From Dehalococcoidales bacterium (lineage in GTDB: Bacteria; Chloroflexota; Dehalococcoidia; Dehalococcoidales; UBA5760), in assembly GCA_021161775.1 (NCBI GenBank), contig JAGGZY010000022.1, forward strand, positions 1 to 41,872: a stretch of 41,872 bases of DNA. Reading direction: 5' to 3'. Shown piece after piece: positions 18,811 through 29,740 of the stretch (positions are counted from its first letter, which is position 1; every line of letters starts with the position of its first letter). Under the pieces are notes generated by a model. That model was not told where the DNA came from. It was given only the letters and a program-made list of their open reading frames with translations, and searched no databases. Both the position numbers and the translations under genes were made by a program.

Positions 18811-19641
18811 GTGGGACTGAAGATATATCGTCCGACCTCTCCCGGTAGGCGGGAGATGAGTGGGGCTACTTTTGAGGAGATAACCAAGTCTAAACCGGAA
18901 AGGGCATTGCTCCAACCACTTAGAAAACGAGGTGGACGCAATAACCAGGGGAGAATAACGGTTCGCCATCGTGGGGGGGGTGCCAAACGGAGACTTCGGG
19001 TTATTGATTTCAGACGGGATAAATTTGGTATTCCGGGAAGGGTAGCGGCGATAGAGTATGACCCTAACCGTTCGGCAAATATTGCCCTTATCTACTATGC
19101 CGATGGTGAAAAGCGTTACATACTGGCTCCATTAGGTCTTGCGGTAGGAGATACAATAAAGTCGGGTGATGATGCTGAAATAGCCGCTGGTAATACCTTA
19201 CCGCTAAGTTCGATTCCTAACGGGACAGTTATTCATAATATTGAATTAAGCAGGGGAAAAGGGGGGCAGTTGGTGCGAAGTGCTGGGGTGGTGGCGCAAC
19301 TGATGGCTAAAGAGGGTGAGTACGCTCTGGTTAGGTTACCATCCGGCGAGATGAGACGGATTCGTAGTGAGTGTTTAGCTACCATCGGACAGGTAGGAAA
19401 TCTCGACCATCGAGGTATCAAGTTGGGTAAGGCGGGCCGCAAGCGATGGCTGGGATGGCGTCCTACGGTGAGGGGTTCGGCGATGAACCCGAATGACCAT
19501 CCTCATGGTGGTGGGGAAGGAAGGTCGCCGGTAGGTATGCCCGGACCCAAAACACCTTGGGGTAAGCCGGCGTTAGGTTATAAAACCCGTAAGCCTCAAG
19601 CCTCGGACAGAATGATTGTTAAACGTCGGGGAAGTAAGTAA
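18811..19641 (+). CDS. rplB: 50S ribosomal protein L2
   Basis: [46 protein letters not shown] start. Confidence 0.98.
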   Translation: MGLKIYRPTSPGRREMSGATFEEITKSKPERALLQPLRKRGGRNNQGRITVRHRGGGAKRRLRVIDFRRDKFGIPGRVAAIEYDPNRSANIALIYYADGEKRYILAPLGLAVGDTIKSGDDAEIAAGNTLPLSSIPNGTVIHNIELSRGKGGQLVRSAGVVAQLMAKEGEYALVRLPSGEMRRIRSECLATIGQVGNLDHRGIKLGKAGRKRWLGWRPTVRGSAMNPNDHPHGGGEGRSPVGMPGPKTPWGKPALGYKTRKPQASDRMIVKRRGSK

Positions 19642-19653
19642 AGGTGGAAATAG

Positions 19654-19941
19654 ATGTCAAGGTCAACTAAAAAGGGCCCCGCGGTTGATGCTAAATTGAT
19701 GAAGAAGGTAGATGCGCTTATCCGCTCTGACCAGAAAGCAGTAATCAAGACTTGGGCACGTTCATCGACTATCCTTCCCGAAATGGTAGGGTTGACTATT
19801 GGGGTACATAACGGTAGGAGGCATGTGCCTATCTTTATCACCGAGAATATGGTGGGGCATAAGCTGGGTGAGTTTGCCTTAACCCGGACATTCAGGGGAC
19901 ATGTTGCTAGAGCTGAAAAAACCACCCAGATAAGAAGATAA
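19654..19941 (+). CDS. rpsS: 30S ribosomal protein S19
   Basis: [15 protein letters not shown]..., [32 protein letters not shown]. Confidence 0.98.
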   Translation: MSRSTKKGPAVDAKLMKKVDALIRSDQKAVIKTWARSSTILPEMVGLTIGVHNGRRHVPIFITENMVGHKLGEFALTRTFRGHVARAEKTTQIRR

Positions 19942-19949
19942 GGGATGAT

Positions 19950-20294
19950 ATGGAAGTAAGAGCGGTAGCAAAAAATGTACGGGTAACCCCGCGTAAGTTG
20001 CGCCCCTTGGTAAATATGGTGCGGGGTAGGAAAGCGGATGAAGCATTGACTCTGCTCAGGTTTGCTCCTACGCCAAAGGCTCGGGTGCTGGCTAAGGTGA
20101 TAAAATCAGCGGTGGCTAATGCCGAGAACAATTTTCAGATGTCTTCGTATTTGAGGATTGTACATATATACGTTGACGAAGGGAAAACGGCGAAGAGGTT
20201 TTACTCTCGTTCGCGGGGGCAAGTCAGCCCTATCCTCAAGCGTTCTAGTCATATTACGGTGGTTGTCGCCGAGGAGGAAGAAATTGGGGCGTAA
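19950..20294 (+). CDS. rplV: 50S ribosomal protein L22
   Basis: VRVTPRKLRPLVNMVRGRKADEAL..., RSRGQVSPILKRSSHITVVV. Confidence 0.97.
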   Translation: MEVRAVAKNVRVTPRKLRPLVNMVRGRKADEALTLLRFAPTPKARVLAKVIKSAVANAENNFQMSSYLRIVHIYVDEGKTAKRFYSRSRGQVSPILKRSSHITVVVAEEEEIGA

Positions 20295-21147
20295 GGTTCA
20301 TCCCATCGGTTTCAGGGTGGGTATTATACGAGATTGGGAAGCTAAATGGTATACTGACAAGCATTACGTGAAGTTTTTACAGGAAGACCTGAAGATTCGG
20401 CAGGCGATTGGGTCTAAGTATGCTGACGCTGGCATCTCTCTGGTGGAGATAAACCGTCAGGGGGACAGGGTGCTGGTGGATATTCATACCGCTCGCCCTG
20501 GGGTGGTTATCGGGCGAGGTGGGCAGCGGGTTGATGAGATGAGGCAGTACCTGGAAGGCCTTACCGGAGATAAGATACAGCTTAATATTAAGGAAATCAG
20601 GCAGATTGAGCTTGATGCTCACTTGGTAGCCAAGTCAGTGGCGGAGCAGCTTGAGCGTCGTATTGCTTATCGAAGAGCAATGAAACAAGCCCTCTTTCGT
20701 ACCATTCAGGCAGGGGCTAAAGGGATGAGAATTTATTGTGCCGGCAGATTGGGTGGTGCTGAGATAGCGCGTTGTGAAGTATTGCATCAGGGGCAAGTAC
20801 CCCTGCATCGGATACGAGCTGATATTGATTATGGTACCGCCGAGGCACATACCACTTTTGGTCGGATTGGGGTCAAGGTATGGATATATAAAGGAGATAT
20901 TCTCCCTGAGCTTCAGGTAGCGGAGGTTGAGGAGGTGGTACCGATGGTGGAGGTGGCGGTTAGTGAAAAGGCAGAGCTGGAACCTACCGCGGTGGCAGTT
21001 AGTGAAAAGGCAGTGTTAGCTCCAGCTGAAGAGGCAGTCAAGCCGACTGAGGAGCTGGTAGAGAAGCCAGTAAAGAAGACGATCAAGAAAATAGAGACCA
21101 AGAGTGCTACCCCTGGAGAATTGAAGGAGCCAGATGCTACAACCTAA
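20284..21147 (+). CDS. rpsC: 30S ribosomal protein S3 with long C-terminal extension
   Basis: TTG start [40 protein letters not shown] domain; acidic/Ala-Lys tail after [12 protein letters not shown]. Confidence 0.96.
   Translation: MGRKVHPIGFRVGIIRDWEAKWYTDKHYVKFLQEDLKIRQAIGSKYADAGISLVEINRQGDRVLVDIHTARPGVVIGRGGQRVDEMRQYLEGLTGDKIQLNIKEIRQIELDAHLVAKSVAEQLERRIAYRRAMKQALFRTIQAGAKGMRIYCAGRLGGAEIARCEVLHQGQVPLHRIRADIDYGTAEAHTTFGRIGVKVWIYKGDILPELQVAEVEEVVPMVEVAVSEKAELEPTAVAVSEKAVLAPAEEAVKPTEELVEKPVKKTIKKIETKSATPGELKEPDATT
20952..21013 (+). repeat. Imperfect tandem duplication, 39-nt period (13 aa), in rpsC tail
   Basis: ggtggcggttagtgaaaaggcag (20952-20974) versus ggtggcagttagtgaaaaggcag (20991-21013), one mismatch in 23 nt. 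Confidence 0.85.
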
Positions 21148-21565
21148 ACGAGTAAAATATCGTAAGTCTCACAAGGGGCATCGTCGAGGAAAGGCACAGG
21201 CGGGGAATACTGTAGTCTTTGGCGATTTTGGATTGCAGGCATTAGAGTGTGTTTGGCTTACTAGTCGTCAGATTGAGGCGGCACGGCGGGCGATGACCCG
21301 CTATGTTCGTCGTGGTGGTAAGGTGTGGATACGCATTTTCCCGGATAAACCGGTGACGACAAAGCCAGCGGAGACCCGTATGGGGTCCGGTAAGGGAGCA
21401 GTGGATCACTGGGTGGTGGTAGTTAAACCGGGGAGGATTCTGTTTGAGATGGAGGGGGTTAGTGAGGAGGTTGCCCGAGGGGCAATGCGGCTAGCCGCTT
21501 ATAAGTTGCCTATTGAAACCAGGTTTGTGACTAGAGAGGTTAGCGCGGGGGTAACGACTAAGTGA
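21134..21565 (+). CDS. rplP: 50S ribosomal protein L16
   Basis: [25 protein letters not shown]..., [24 protein letters not shown]; overlaps rpsC by 14 nt. Confidence 0.98.
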   Translation: MLQPKRVKYRKSHKGHRRGKAQAGNTVVFGDFGLQALECVWLTSRQIEAARRAMTRYVRRGGKVWIRIFPDKPVTTKPAETRMGSGKGAVDHWVVVVKPGRILFEMEGVSEEVARGAMRLAAYKLPIETRFVTREVSAGVTTK

Positions 21566-21583
21566 ACAGGGAGTTATTGAGAT

Positions 21584-21802
21584 TTGAAGGTTGAAGAGAT
21601 TAGGGTCCTTGGTGCTGAGGAAATAAACAAGCGATTGGATGAGGCTTATGCGAAGCTATTCAAGCTGCGTCTTCAGTCAGCGACTAAGCAATTAACCAAT
21701 CATCGAGAAATTCCACAGGCGAAGAGGAATATTTCTCGCCTCAAAACGATATTGAGAGAGAAGGAGCTAGGTATAAGGCAGGTTCAGGATTATGGAGGGT
21801 AA
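21584..21802 (+). CDS. rpmC: 50S ribosomal protein L29
   Basis: [38 protein letters not shown]. Confidence 0.94.
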   Translation: MKVEEIRVLGAEEINKRLDEAYAKLFKLRLQSATKQLTNHREIPQAKRNISRLKTILREKELGIRQVQDYGG

Positions 21803-22073
21803 GGCTAAGGTTAGGTTGGGTCGAGTGTTAAGCAATCGGATGGATAAAACAGTGGTGGTGGGGGTGATGACATTTCGGCATCATCCGCTGTATAAGAAGA
21901 GGATTAATCGACTGACTAAGTATAAGGCTCATGATGAAAATAATGAGTGTGGTGTGGGGGATATGGTCAGGATAGTTGAGACTCGCCCTCTATCACGACA
22001 AAAGCGGTGGCGGGTGGTGGAGATAGTAACCAAGGGCGTAGTGATTGAGGTTCAGCCTAAGGAGGCAAGCTGA
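21792..22073 (+). CDS. rpsQ: 30S ribosomal protein S17
   Basis: [40 protein letters not shown]; overlaps rpmC by 11 nt. Confidence 0.96.
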   Translation: MEGKAKVRLGRVLSNRMDKTVVVGVMTFRHHPLYKKRINRLTKYKAHDENNECGVGDMVRIVETRPLSRQKRWRVVEIVTKGVVIEVQPKEAS

Positions 22074-22095
22074 AATTGCTTGGGGATAGAGAGGA

Positions 22096-22461
22096 ATGAT
22101 TCAATCAGAAACCAGACTTAAAATAGCGGATAATACCGGTGCCCGGCAGATTTTGTGTATTAACGTACCCGGGAACACTGGGAAATATGCCCGGGTAGGG
22201 GATGTTATTGTGGCTACGGTTAAGCGGGCAACCCCCGGGGGAATGGTAAAAAGGGGGGATGTAGTCAGGGCGGTTATCGTTCGTACCACCCGGCAGTATC
22301 GCCGTGGCGATGGTTCTTATATTAAGTTTGATGAGAATGCGGCGGTAATCCTTACGGATAAGGACAATCCTAAAGGAACCCGGATATTCGGGCCGGTAGC
22401 CAGAGAGTTGAGGGATAAGAATTTTACCAAGATTATATCACTAGCCCCTGAGGTATTGTGA
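22096..22461 (+). CDS. rplN: 50S ribosomal protein L14
   Basis: [22 protein letters not shown]..., [28 protein letters not shown]. Confidence 0.98.
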   Translation: MIQSETRLKIADNTGARQILCINVPGNTGKYARVGDVIVATVKRATPGGMVKRGDVVRAVIVRTTRQYRRGDGSYIKFDENAAVILTDKDNPKGTRIFGPVARELRDKNFTKIISLAPEVL

Positions 22462-22462
22462 G

Positions 22463-22780
22463 ATGGCGATGAAGATTAGAAAGGATGATAATGTGTTAGT
22501 TATCGCCGGCAAAGATAAGGGTAAGAAGGGTAAGGTGCGTTTCGTTTATCCTGAGGATGGATTGCTGATAGTTGAGGGGGCTAATTTTATTAAGAAACAT
22601 GCCCGACCGACGGGTCAGGCAAAGCAGGCGGGCATAATAGAGCGAGAGGCGCCAATCCATGTGTCAGATGTGATGCTGATTTGCACCCAGTGTAATCGCC
22701 CCACTCGGATTGGTTTCCGGTTTCTGGAGGATGGAAAGAAGGTTCGTATTTGCCGTTCCTGTCATGAGGTGATTGATTAG
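22463..22780 (+). CDS. rplX: 50S ribosomal protein L24 (with CxxC pairs)
   Basis: KIRKDDNVLVIAGKDKGKKGKVRFVYP KOW; CTQC...CRSC. Confidence 0.96.
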   Translation: MAMKIRKDDNVLVIAGKDKGKKGKVRFVYPEDGLLIVEGANFIKKHARPTGQAKQAGIIEREAPIHVSDVMLICTQCNRPTRIGFRFLEDGKKVRICRSCHEVID

Positions 22781-23326
22781 ATGTCGTCGCTCAGGGAGAG
22801 ATACCGAAAAGAGGTTATCCCCAAGCTGATGAAGCTTTATGGGTATCAGAATATAATGCAGGTGCCACGGTTGGAGAAGGTGGTGCTTAATATCGGGTTG
22901 GGTAAGGAATCTATCCAGAATGCCAAGGTACTGGAGGCAGCAGAGGCTGATTTAGTGGCTATCTCAGGACAGCACCCGGTAATTACCCGAGCTAAGAAAT
23001 CTATTGCCTCGTTCAAGTTGAGGGCGGGAATGCCCATTGGGTTAAAGGTAACCCTAAGGGGAGAGCGAATGTATGATTTCTTCGATAAGCTGGTGAATGC
23101 TGTCTTGCCCCGGGTGCGTGAGTTTCAAGGGGTTCCCCGGGATGCCTTTGACAACCGGGGTAATTATACCTTAGGGCTTAAGGAGCAGATTGCCTTTCCT
23201 GAAATAGAATATGATAAGATAGACAAAGTGCGGGGGTTAGAAATTTCAATTGTGACCACCGCTAATACTGATGAGGAAGGCAGACAGTTACTCGGGTTGT
23301 TAGGAATGCCTTTCAGTATGGATTGA
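22781..23326 (+). CDS. rplE: 50S ribosomal protein L5
   Basis: [18 protein letters not shown]..., [22 protein letters not shown]. Confidence 0.98.
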   Translation: MSSLRERYRKEVIPKLMKLYGYQNIMQVPRLEKVVLNIGLGKESIQNAKVLEAAEADLVAISGQHPVITRAKKSIASFKLRAGMPIGLKVTLRGERMYDFFDKLVNAVLPRVREFQGVPRDAFDNRGNYTLGLKEQIAFPEIEYDKIDKVRGLEISIVTTANTDEEGRQLLGLLGMPFSMD

Positions 23327-23339
23327 GTAAGGGATGTAG

Positions 23340-23525
23340 ATGGCTAAAAAATCAATGATTGTGAAATCACAGCGTACCCCTAAGCATCAGGTACAGCAAC
23401 GCAATCGGTGTTACTTGTGTGGTCGGCCTCGTGCCTATATGCGTCGGTTTGGCTTGTGTCGTATCTGTTTTCGCAAATTTGCTCTGGCTGGCCAGATCCC
23501 CGGGGTGAGAAAATCGAGCTGGTAA
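23340..23525 (+). CDS. rpsN: 30S ribosomal protein S14, zinc (type Z)
   Basis: [38 protein letters not shown]. Confidence 0.97.
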   Translation: MAKKSMIVKSQRTPKHQVQQRNRCYLCGRPRAYMRRFGLCRICFRKFALAGQIPGVRKSSW

Positions 23526-23651
23526 CTGGTAGAGGCATTGCCTCACTGAAAGCTGGGTTTGGCTCCGCTGGATGAGGCTAAGAGGGAACTTAACCGAGAT
23601 TTTTAGGTTTAATTAAATGTTATATGATAGGTATAAACTGAGGAGGTATTG

Positions 23652-24050
23652 GTGACTGTTTCTGATCCTATAGCTGATATGCTTACCCGAATACGTAATG
23701 CTACTACGGCTAGGCATGATTCTGTATCCATGCCGGCCTCGAGAATGAAGCTAGCTATTACCAAGATTCTTAAAGCAGAGGGGTTTATTAGCGATTATAG
23801 TGTGTTCCGGGATAAGGCACATCAAGTAATCAAGATCTATCTCAAGTATGATACTGATAATCAGCCAATCATTTCTGGTCTGGAACGGGTAAGTAAGCCG
23901 GGATTGAGGCTATATGCCGGGCGAGGGGAAATCCCCCGTGTTTATGGTGGTTTGGGTATTGCTATCGTGTCGACATCTAAGGGGGTAATGGTGGGACATC
24001 AAGCCTGGCGTCAGGGGATTGGTGGCGAACTATTATGCTATGTGTGGTAG
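23652..24050 (+). CDS. rpsH: 30S ribosomal protein S8
   Basis: [13 protein letters not shown]..., [29 protein letters not shown] at 23652 after gaggagg. Confidence 0.97.
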   Translation: MTVSDPIADMLTRIRNATTARHDSVSMPASRMKLAITKILKAEGFISDYSVFRDKAHQVIKIYLKYDTDNQPIISGLERVSKPGLRLYAGRGEIPRVYGGLGIAIVSTSKGVMVGHQAWRQGIGGELLCYVW

Positions 24051-24071
24051 TTTGATAGAGGAGAAGTAGAT

Positions 24072-24623
24072 ATGTCCAGAGTAGGACGGATGCCAATAAT
24101 AGTGCCTGATGGGGTAGTAGTAACCATCGGGCAGGATAATGAGGTAACTGTAGTTGGGCCTAAAGGGGAACTGCGGCGTCGTTTTAATCCTGATATGAGA
24201 ATTACCTTAAATGATAGTAGTCTGGTAGTATCCCGACCTAGCGATGGTAAGCAACATCGTTCCCTACACGGGCTAACCCGAAGTCTGCTGGCGAGCATGG
24301 TACAAGGGGTATCCGCTGGCTTTGAGAAGAATCTGGATATAGTGGGGGTGGGGTACCGAGTAGAGAAGGCCGGAGGTAATCTGCTCCTTCGTATTGGTTT
24401 TTCCCATACAGTAGAGGTGCTGCCATTACCTGGGGTGGCTCTGGATGTTGAGGGGGCAAATCGTATTAAGGTAACTGGGATTGACAAACAGGTAGTGGGG
24501 GAGATGGCGGCTGAGATTAGGGCGATACGCCCCCCGGATGCCTATAAGGGTAAAGGGATTAGATATGCTGGAGAGCGGGTTCAGCTGAAACCAGGCAAGG
24601 GTAAACAGGGCAGCATTGCTTGA
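24072..24623 (+). CDS. rplF: 50S ribosomal protein L6
   Basis: MSRVGRMPIIVPDGV..., DAYKGKGIRYAGERVQLKPGK. Confidence 0.97.
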   Translation: MSRVGRMPIIVPDGVVVTIGQDNEVTVVGPKGELRRRFNPDMRITLNDSSLVVSRPSDGKQHRSLHGLTRSLLASMVQGVSAGFEKNLDIVGVGYRVEKAGGNLLLRIGFSHTVEVLPLPGVALDVEGANRIKVTGIDKQVVGEMAAEIRAIRPPDAYKGKGIRYAGERVQLKPGKGKQGSIA

Positions 24624-24653
24624 AGATAAATAAGGTAGTAGGTAAAAGGGATA

Positions 24654-25019
24654 ATGAGTGAAATTGTACCAAGGGTAGCCCGTTACCGTCGGCATAGCCG
24701 AGTTAGGACCAGGGTAAGTGGTATTGCTAGTAAGCCGCGGCTGTGTGTTTTTCGTAGTCTGAATCATATCTATGCTCAGGTCATTGATGACCGGCGAGGG
24801 CATACCTTGACCTATGCTTCAACCCTTGACCCTGAGATAAGGGATGATATGACGGGTAAGGCAAAGCGGGATAGGGCAGGACTGGTAGGTTCTCTGGTGG
24901 CGAAACGAGCGATGCGTCAGGGGATAACTAAGGTAGTTTTTGACCGTGGTGGGTACAAATATCACGGGCGAGTTAAGGCGTTGGCGGAGGCGGCACGGCA
25001 GAAAGGATTGAAATTTTGA
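24654..25019 (+). CDS. rplR: 50S ribosomal protein L18
   Basis: [29 protein letters not shown]..., [28 protein letters not shown]. Confidence 0.97.
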   Translation: MSEIVPRVARYRRHSRVRTRVSGIASKPRLCVFRSLNHIYAQVIDDRRGHTLTYASTLDPEIRDDMTGKAKRDRAGLVGSLVAKRAMRQGITKVVFDRGGYKYHGRVKALAEAARQKGLKF

Positions 25020-25036
25020 GGAAGGTGGTTAGCTAG

Positions 25037-25561
25037 GTGAAGGAGTTGGTAAGCCGAATAGACCCTTCGGAACTGGTGCTAAGTGACAAGCTGGTTAATA
25101 TTAATCGAGTATCCAAGGTAGTGAAAGGTGGCAAGCGGATGAGTTTTAGTGCTCTGATGGTGGTTGGTGATGGTAATGGATATGTTGGTGTTGGCACCGG
25201 TAAGGCTAAGGAAGTCCCCCTTGCAATTAGTAAAGCTAGTACTAATGCCAAGAGAAATCTGATTAGAGTACCGATGAAGGGGGCGACTATTCCCCATCAG
25301 ATAAAGGTTAAATTTGGAGCTGCGGTGGTATTATTAAAACCGGCGGCACCGGGTACCGGGATTATTGCTGGTAGTAGTATCCGGGCGGTAATGGAATCGG
25401 CTGGCATTAAGGATATTTTAACTAAGTCGCTGGGTAGCTCTAATCGCGTTAATATGGCTAAGGCGACCATACTGGCTCTTAAGCAGTTGAGAGACCCGGA
25501 GGCGGTATTAGCTAAGCGTAAGCCGGTGTTTAATGTTGAGGAGATGGTAGTCAGTGAGTAG
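25037..25561 (+). CDS. rpsE: 30S ribosomal protein S5
   Basis: [46 protein letters not shown] start. Confidence 0.98.
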   Translation: MKELVSRIDPSELVLSDKLVNINRVSKVVKGGKRMSFSALMVVGDGNGYVGVGTGKAKEVPLAISKASTNAKRNLIRVPMKGATIPHQIKVKFGAAVVLLKPAAPGTGIIAGSSIRAVMESAGIKDILTKSLGSSNRVNMAKATILALKQLRDPEAVLAKRKPVFNVEEMVVSE

Positions 25562-25739
25562 GTTACGGGTTATTTGGATTAAAAGCGATATTGGCTATTG
25601 TCGTGATCAGAAGCGAACCCTTAGGGCTCTGGGCTTACATCGGCTAAACCAGGGGGTGGTTCATAATGATTCCGCCGCGGTGCGGGGTATGATTACTAAG
25701 GTAAGGCATCTGGTCAGGGTGGAGGAGGCTGAATCGTGA
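25554..25739 (+). CDS. rpmD: 50S ribosomal protein L30
   Basis: [39 protein letters not shown] start. Confidence 0.94.
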   Translation: MSRLRVIWIKSDIGYCRDQKRTLRALGLHRLNQGVVHNDSAAVRGMITKVRHLVRVEEAES

Positions 25740-26203
25740 GACAGGATGAGCTCTCGCCAGCCCCGGGTTCGAAGCAGGGTCGGAAACGAGTAGGGCGGGG
25801 TAATGGCAGTGGCTACGGCACCTATTCGGGACGGGGTTGTAAGGGGCAGAAGTCCCGTTCGGGTTTCAGTCTGATGCCTGGTTTTGAAGGGGGTCAGCTT
25901 CCTCTGATTAGGCGCTTGCCGCGGAAACGAGGTTTCACCAATATCTTCCGGACAAATTATAGTGTGGTCGGGGTGAGTAAGCTTAACCGATTTGAGGCGG
26001 GGAGTGAAGTAACCCCGGAGAAATTGGTGGCGGCAAGGATAGTAAAGTCATTACGGTACCCAATTAAAATTCTGGCTGATGGTGAGATTAATCGTCCCCT
26101 TTCGGTAAAGGCAGACCGATTCTCGGCGGCAGCTAAGGCTAAGATTGAGAAGGCAGGGGGTACCGTGAAGGAGATTGGGCATGCGGCAGAGACAGACCAG
26201 TAG
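25736..26203 (+). CDS. rplO: 50S ribosomal protein L15
   Basis: [27 protein letters not shown]..., [19 protein letters not shown] start. Confidence 0.96.
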   Translation: MRQDELSPAPGSKQGRKRVGRGNGSGYGTYSGRGCKGQKSRSGFSLMPGFEGGQLPLIRRLPRKRGFTNIFRTNYSVVGVSKLNRFEAGSEVTPEKLVAARIVKSLRYPIKILADGEINRPLSVKADRFSAAAKAKIEKAGGTVKEIGHAAETDQ

Positions 26204-27509
26204 TCGGCCGCGCCTGTTTCAGGCGTTGTTAGATGCTATTCGCTTGCCTGATCTGAGACGTCGGATTCTGTTTACTATTGGGATATTGGTGGCGTTTCGT
26301 TTTGTGGCTCATGTGCCATTGCCTGGGGTAGACCCTGAAGCCCTGAGGCAATTCTTCGATAGCAACGCGATGATGGGGATGCTAGATATGTTCAGCGGGG
26401 GGGCGATGCGAAATTTCAGCGTGGCTGCGATGGGGGTTTATCCCTATATTACCGCTTCCATTATTATGATGCTGCTTACCCCGGTGATACCCAAACTGCA
26501 GGCTATTGCTGAGGAGGGAGAGGCAGGTAGAAATCGGATTAATCAGATTACCCACTGGTTGACGATTCCGATGGCGGGGATTGCTAGTTACGGACAGTTA
26601 GTTCTACTCCAGCGTGAGGGGATAGTGAGTAGTGTTCATGGTTTGCCCCTGGCGGCAATGATTATTACGATGATAGCCGGAACGATGTTCCTCGTCTGGC
26701 TAGGGGAGCTGATTACTGAATATGGTATTGGTAATGGGATATCAATAATAATCTTTGGCGGCATTGTCGCTCGATTCTCCACGCTGTTGGGGCAGGGTGC
26801 CCTGGCAGTAAGCGGGGGACAGACAGGGGGACTGGTAGCTTATATTATCATTGCCTTAATTACTATCGCGGTGATTGTGGTCTTTACTGAGGCACACCGA
26901 CGCATCCCGGTGCAGTATGCTCGCAGTACCTTTCGTGGCGGGCGGATGTATAAACAGGCTGGTTCGAGCCATATCCCACTCCGGGTGAATACGGCAGGAA
27001 TGATACCCCTTATTTTTGCGATGTCTGTAGTGCTGTTCCCGGGGATGATAGCCAGCTATTTTGCGGCTCCGACCGGGGCTGACCCTAACCTGGCGAATAG
27101 TATTATGAATGTGTTTGATCCTCGGGCACCAATGCCAATAGGGCTGGTTTACTGGGGGCTTTACTTTGGGCTAACTATTGCTTTTACCTTCTTTTATACT
27201 ATGGTGGTTTTTCAACAGCAGGACCTGCCGGGTGCTTTACAACGGCAGGGTGGATTTATCCCTGGGATTCGTCCTGGAAAACGTACTGAGGAGTATCTCA
27301 ATCAGGTTATCAAGCGTATTACCTGGGCGGGAGCGCTGTTTCTGGCGGTAGTAGCCATAATACCATTTCTCGCCAGGGAGAGTACTGGTGTTCAGGTGAT
27401 ACAGCTGTCCAGTATGGGACTACTTATCGTGGTAGGGGTGGTCTTAGATACGATGAAGCAGATGGAAGCGCAGTTGACGATGCGTCGCTACGAAGGCTTT
27501 ATTAAGTAG
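26181..27509 (+). CDS. secY: Preprotein translocase subunit SecY
   Basis: Multi-TM; GVYPYITASIIMMLL, GIGNGISIIIF, PLRVNTAGMIPLIFA. Confidence 0.97.
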   Translation: MRQRQTSSRPRLFQALLDAIRLPDLRRRILFTIGILVAFRFVAHVPLPGVDPEALRQFFDSNAMMGMLDMFSGGAMRNFSVAAMGVYPYITASIIMMLLTPVIPKLQAIAEEGEAGRNRINQITHWLTIPMAGIASYGQLVLLQREGIVSSVHGLPLAAMIITMIAGTMFLVWLGELITEYGIGNGISIIIFGGIVARFSTLLGQGALAVSGGQTGGLVAYIIIALITIAVIVVFTEAHRRIPVQYARSTFRGGRMYKQAGSSHIPLRVNTAGMIPLIFAMSVVLFPGMIASYFAAPTGADPNLANSIMNVFDPRAPMPIGLVYWGLYFGLTIAFTFFYTMVVFQQQDLPGALQRQGGFIPGIRPGKRTEEYLNQVIKRITWAGALFLAVVAIIPFLARESTGVQVIQLSSMGLLIVVGVVLDTMKQMEAQLTMRRYEGFIK

Positions 27510-27517
27510 GTGGATTC

Positions 27518-28177
27518 ATGAATATTATTCTATTAGGTGCCCCCGGGGCAGGCAAAGGAACTCAGGCGGCTTATGTTGCTAAGAGGTTAAACCTGGCGTA
27601 CATTGCTACCGGCGACCTGTTTCGGAAAGCCGTCGAGCAGGGTACCGAGCTGGGGAAACAGGCCAAGTATTATATGGAAGAGGGAAAGTTATGCCCTGAT
27701 GAGATAACCATCGGGATGCTTCTGGAGCGTTTGGCAAACCCTGATTGCCAAACGGGGGTAGTTTTTGATGGCTTTCCCCGGAACCTGAATCAGGCTGAGG
27801 CATTGGATAAGGCGTTAGCTCAGCAGTCTCAGGGGATAGATAAGGTGGTGTATATCAAAGTGTCGGAAGAGGAATTACTCCGGCGGTTGAGCGGACGTTG
27901 GGTCTGTCGTAACTGTCAGGCGCCGTATCATATTACTGACTTCCCTCCTCAGATTCAGGGGAGATGTGACAAGTGTGGTGGTGAGTTATACCAACGTCCT
28001 GATGATGCTACCCCTACGGTTAAGAAGCGGTTAAAGGTGTATCTTGCCGCTACTGCTCCTCTTATTGACTATTATACCAGGTTAGGTAAGCTGGTCGAGG
28101 TAGATGGGGAAGGGAAAGCTGAGAAGGTAGCCAAGAGGATAATTAAGGCGTTGGGTAAGGGAGATGCGGTTAGTTGA
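27518..28177 (+). CDS. adk: Adenylate kinase with Cys4 (zinc) LID
   Basis: MNIILLGAPGAGKGTQA; CRNC...CDKC in LID; DGFPRN. Confidence 0.97.
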   Translation: MNIILLGAPGAGKGTQAAYVAKRLNLAYIATGDLFRKAVEQGTELGKQAKYYMEEGKLCPDEITIGMLLERLANPDCQTGVVFDGFPRNLNQAEALDKALAQQSQGIDKVVYIKVSEEELLRRLSGRWVCRNCQAPYHITDFPPQIQGRCDKCGGELYQRPDDATPTVKKRLKVYLAATAPLIDYYTRLGKLVEVDGEGKAEKVAKRIIKALGKGDAVS

Positions 28178-28923
28178 GTATTATTATTAAGTCAGACCGG
28201 GAGATTGCTATTATGCGACAAACAGGTCGGATAGTAGCCACAGTGCTGGAGATACTGAAGGAGCAGCTACAGCCAGGGATGAAGACCAGGGAATTGGATA
28301 TTATTACTGCTAGAGAGCTAAAGAGGTTAGGGGCTAAATCATCCTCCAAGGGTTATCAGGGGTTTCCCGCTAATCTCTGTGTGTCGGTAAATGACGAGAT
28401 AGTTCATGGTATCCCTGGGGAGCGGAGGTTAATTGAGGGTGATATTGTGTCCCTTGACCTGACGGCGGTGGTTGATGGTTTTCAGGGTGATTCAGCAATA
28501 ACGGTGGGGGTAGGTGAGGTTAGCCCTCCGGCGAGGTTGCTTATGGAAGTAACCCGGGAGGCGTTGTACGCTGGTATTGCTAAGGCTCGCTCTGGAGGGA
28601 GGTTGGGGGATATCTCGGCGGCTGTTCAGGGTTATGTTGAACCGAGGGGCTACTCTGTGGTTCGTGAATATACTGGCCATGGTATTGGTCGGCAGATGCA
28701 TGAGGACCCTCAGATACCTAATTTTGGTCTGCCGGGCACTGGGCCAATGTTAAGAAAGGGGATGACGCTGGCTATAGAGCCAATGGTAAATATCGGTGAT
28801 TGGCGGACTCGGGTTGGTGATGACTACTGGACGGTTAGCACTGCTGATGGCAGTCTTTCGGCCCACTTTGAACATACCATTGCCATTACTGATGGTGAAC
28901 CAGAGATACTTACTGTTGTCTAG
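28174..28923 (+). CDS. map: Methionine aminopeptidase type I
   Basis: SVNDEIVHGIPGERRL, DLTAVVDGFQGDSAITV, GHGIGRQMHEDPQIPNFG; TTG start. Confidence 0.97.
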   Translation: MSIIIKSDREIAIMRQTGRIVATVLEILKEQLQPGMKTRELDIITARELKRLGAKSSSKGYQGFPANLCVSVNDEIVHGIPGERRLIEGDIVSLDLTAVVDGFQGDSAITVGVGEVSPPARLLMEVTREALYAGIAKARSGGRLGDISAAVQGYVEPRGYSVVREYTGHGIGRQMHEDPQIPNFGLPGTGPMLRKGMTLAIEPMVNIGDWRTRVGDDYWTVSTADGSLSAHFEHTIAITDGEPEILTVV

Positions 28924-28934
28924 CGAGGTAATGG

Positions 28935-29156
28935 ATGCCTAAGAAGGAGGCTATTGAGGTTGAGGGGGTAGTGGTGGAGCCGCTGCCTAATGCGATGTTT
29001 CGGGTAAAGTTACCTAATGGGCATTTGGTGCTGGCTCATATCTCAGGTAAGATAAGGATGCACTATATTAGAATACTACCCGGGGATAAGGTGTTAATCG
29101 AGCTTTCTCCTTATGACCTGACTCGGGGTAGAATTACATATCGGTTAAAGCAATAA
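28935..29156 (+). CDS. infA: Translation initiation factor IF-1
   Basis: [49 protein letters not shown]. Confidence 0.97.
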   Translation: MPKKEAIEVEGVVVEPLPNAMFRVKLPNGHLVLAHISGKIRMHYIRILPGDKVLIELSPYDLTRGRITYRLKQ

Positions 29157-29174
29157 ACAGGTAGGGATTTATTG

Positions 29175-29288
29175 ATGAAGGTAAGAGCTTCAGTTAAGGT
29201 TAGATGTGAGAAATGTCGGATAGTAAAGCGGCGGGGGGTGATTAGAGTTATTTGCCCTAATCACCGGCACAAGCAGCGGCAGGGATGA
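29175..29288 (+). CDS. rpmJ: 50S ribosomal protein L36 (below ORF-track length cutoff)
   Basis: Manual translation [37 protein letters not shown]. Confidence 0.96.
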   Translation: MKVRASVKVRCEKCRIVKRRGVIRVICPNHRHKQRQG

Positions 29289-29316
29289 GTATCTATATTA
29301 GTAAGGGGGTAGCTTA

Positions 29317-29706
29317 ATGCCACGTATAGCTGGGGTAGATATACCACGGAGCAAGCAGATATGGGTTGCCCTGCAGTATATTTATGGTATTGGGACTACG
29401 TCGAGCCGGAAGATTCTGGCTCAAGCGGGTATTAATGCTGATACCAAGGCGGATAGTCTTACCGAGGATGAGATTAATCGGCTTCGGGAGATTATTGATA
29501 AGGAATATCGGGTTGAGGGTGACCTCAGAAAAGAGGTTAATCTTAATATCAAGCGGCTGGTGGAGATTGGTAGCTATCGGGGTACCCGGCACCGTCGTGG
29601 TCTACCTGCCCGGGGGCAGCGAACTCGAACTAACGCTCGTGCCCGACGTGGTTCCAAACAGACGGTAGCTGGCCGAGGTAAGAAGCGTGGGGCTACCAAG
29701 AAGTAG
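29317..29706 (+). CDS. rpsM: 30S ribosomal protein S13
   Basis: [26 protein letters not shown]..., [24 protein letters not shown]. Confidence 0.98.
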   Translation: MPRIAGVDIPRSKQIWVALQYIYGIGTTSSRKILAQAGINADTKADSLTEDEINRLREIIDKEYRVEGDLRKEVNLNIKRLVEIGSYRGTRHRRGLPARGQRTRTNARARRGSKQTVAGRGKKRGATKK

Positions 29707-29740
29707 TCTGGCTTAGATGGTTAATAAATAGGAGGCAATA

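Noticed and set aside
18970-18981. G8 homopolymer in rplB as a possible slippage or recoding site
   Set aside because: It encodes the conserved HRGGGAKRR motif of L2 and the frame is intact.
19596-19925. Antisense ORFs over ribosomal genes (e.g. 19596..19925 -, 24038..24487 -, 24426..24803 -, 16174..16497 -)
   Set aside because: Shadow ORFs opposite strongly conserved ribosomal genes; translations are low-complexity and have no recognisable domains.
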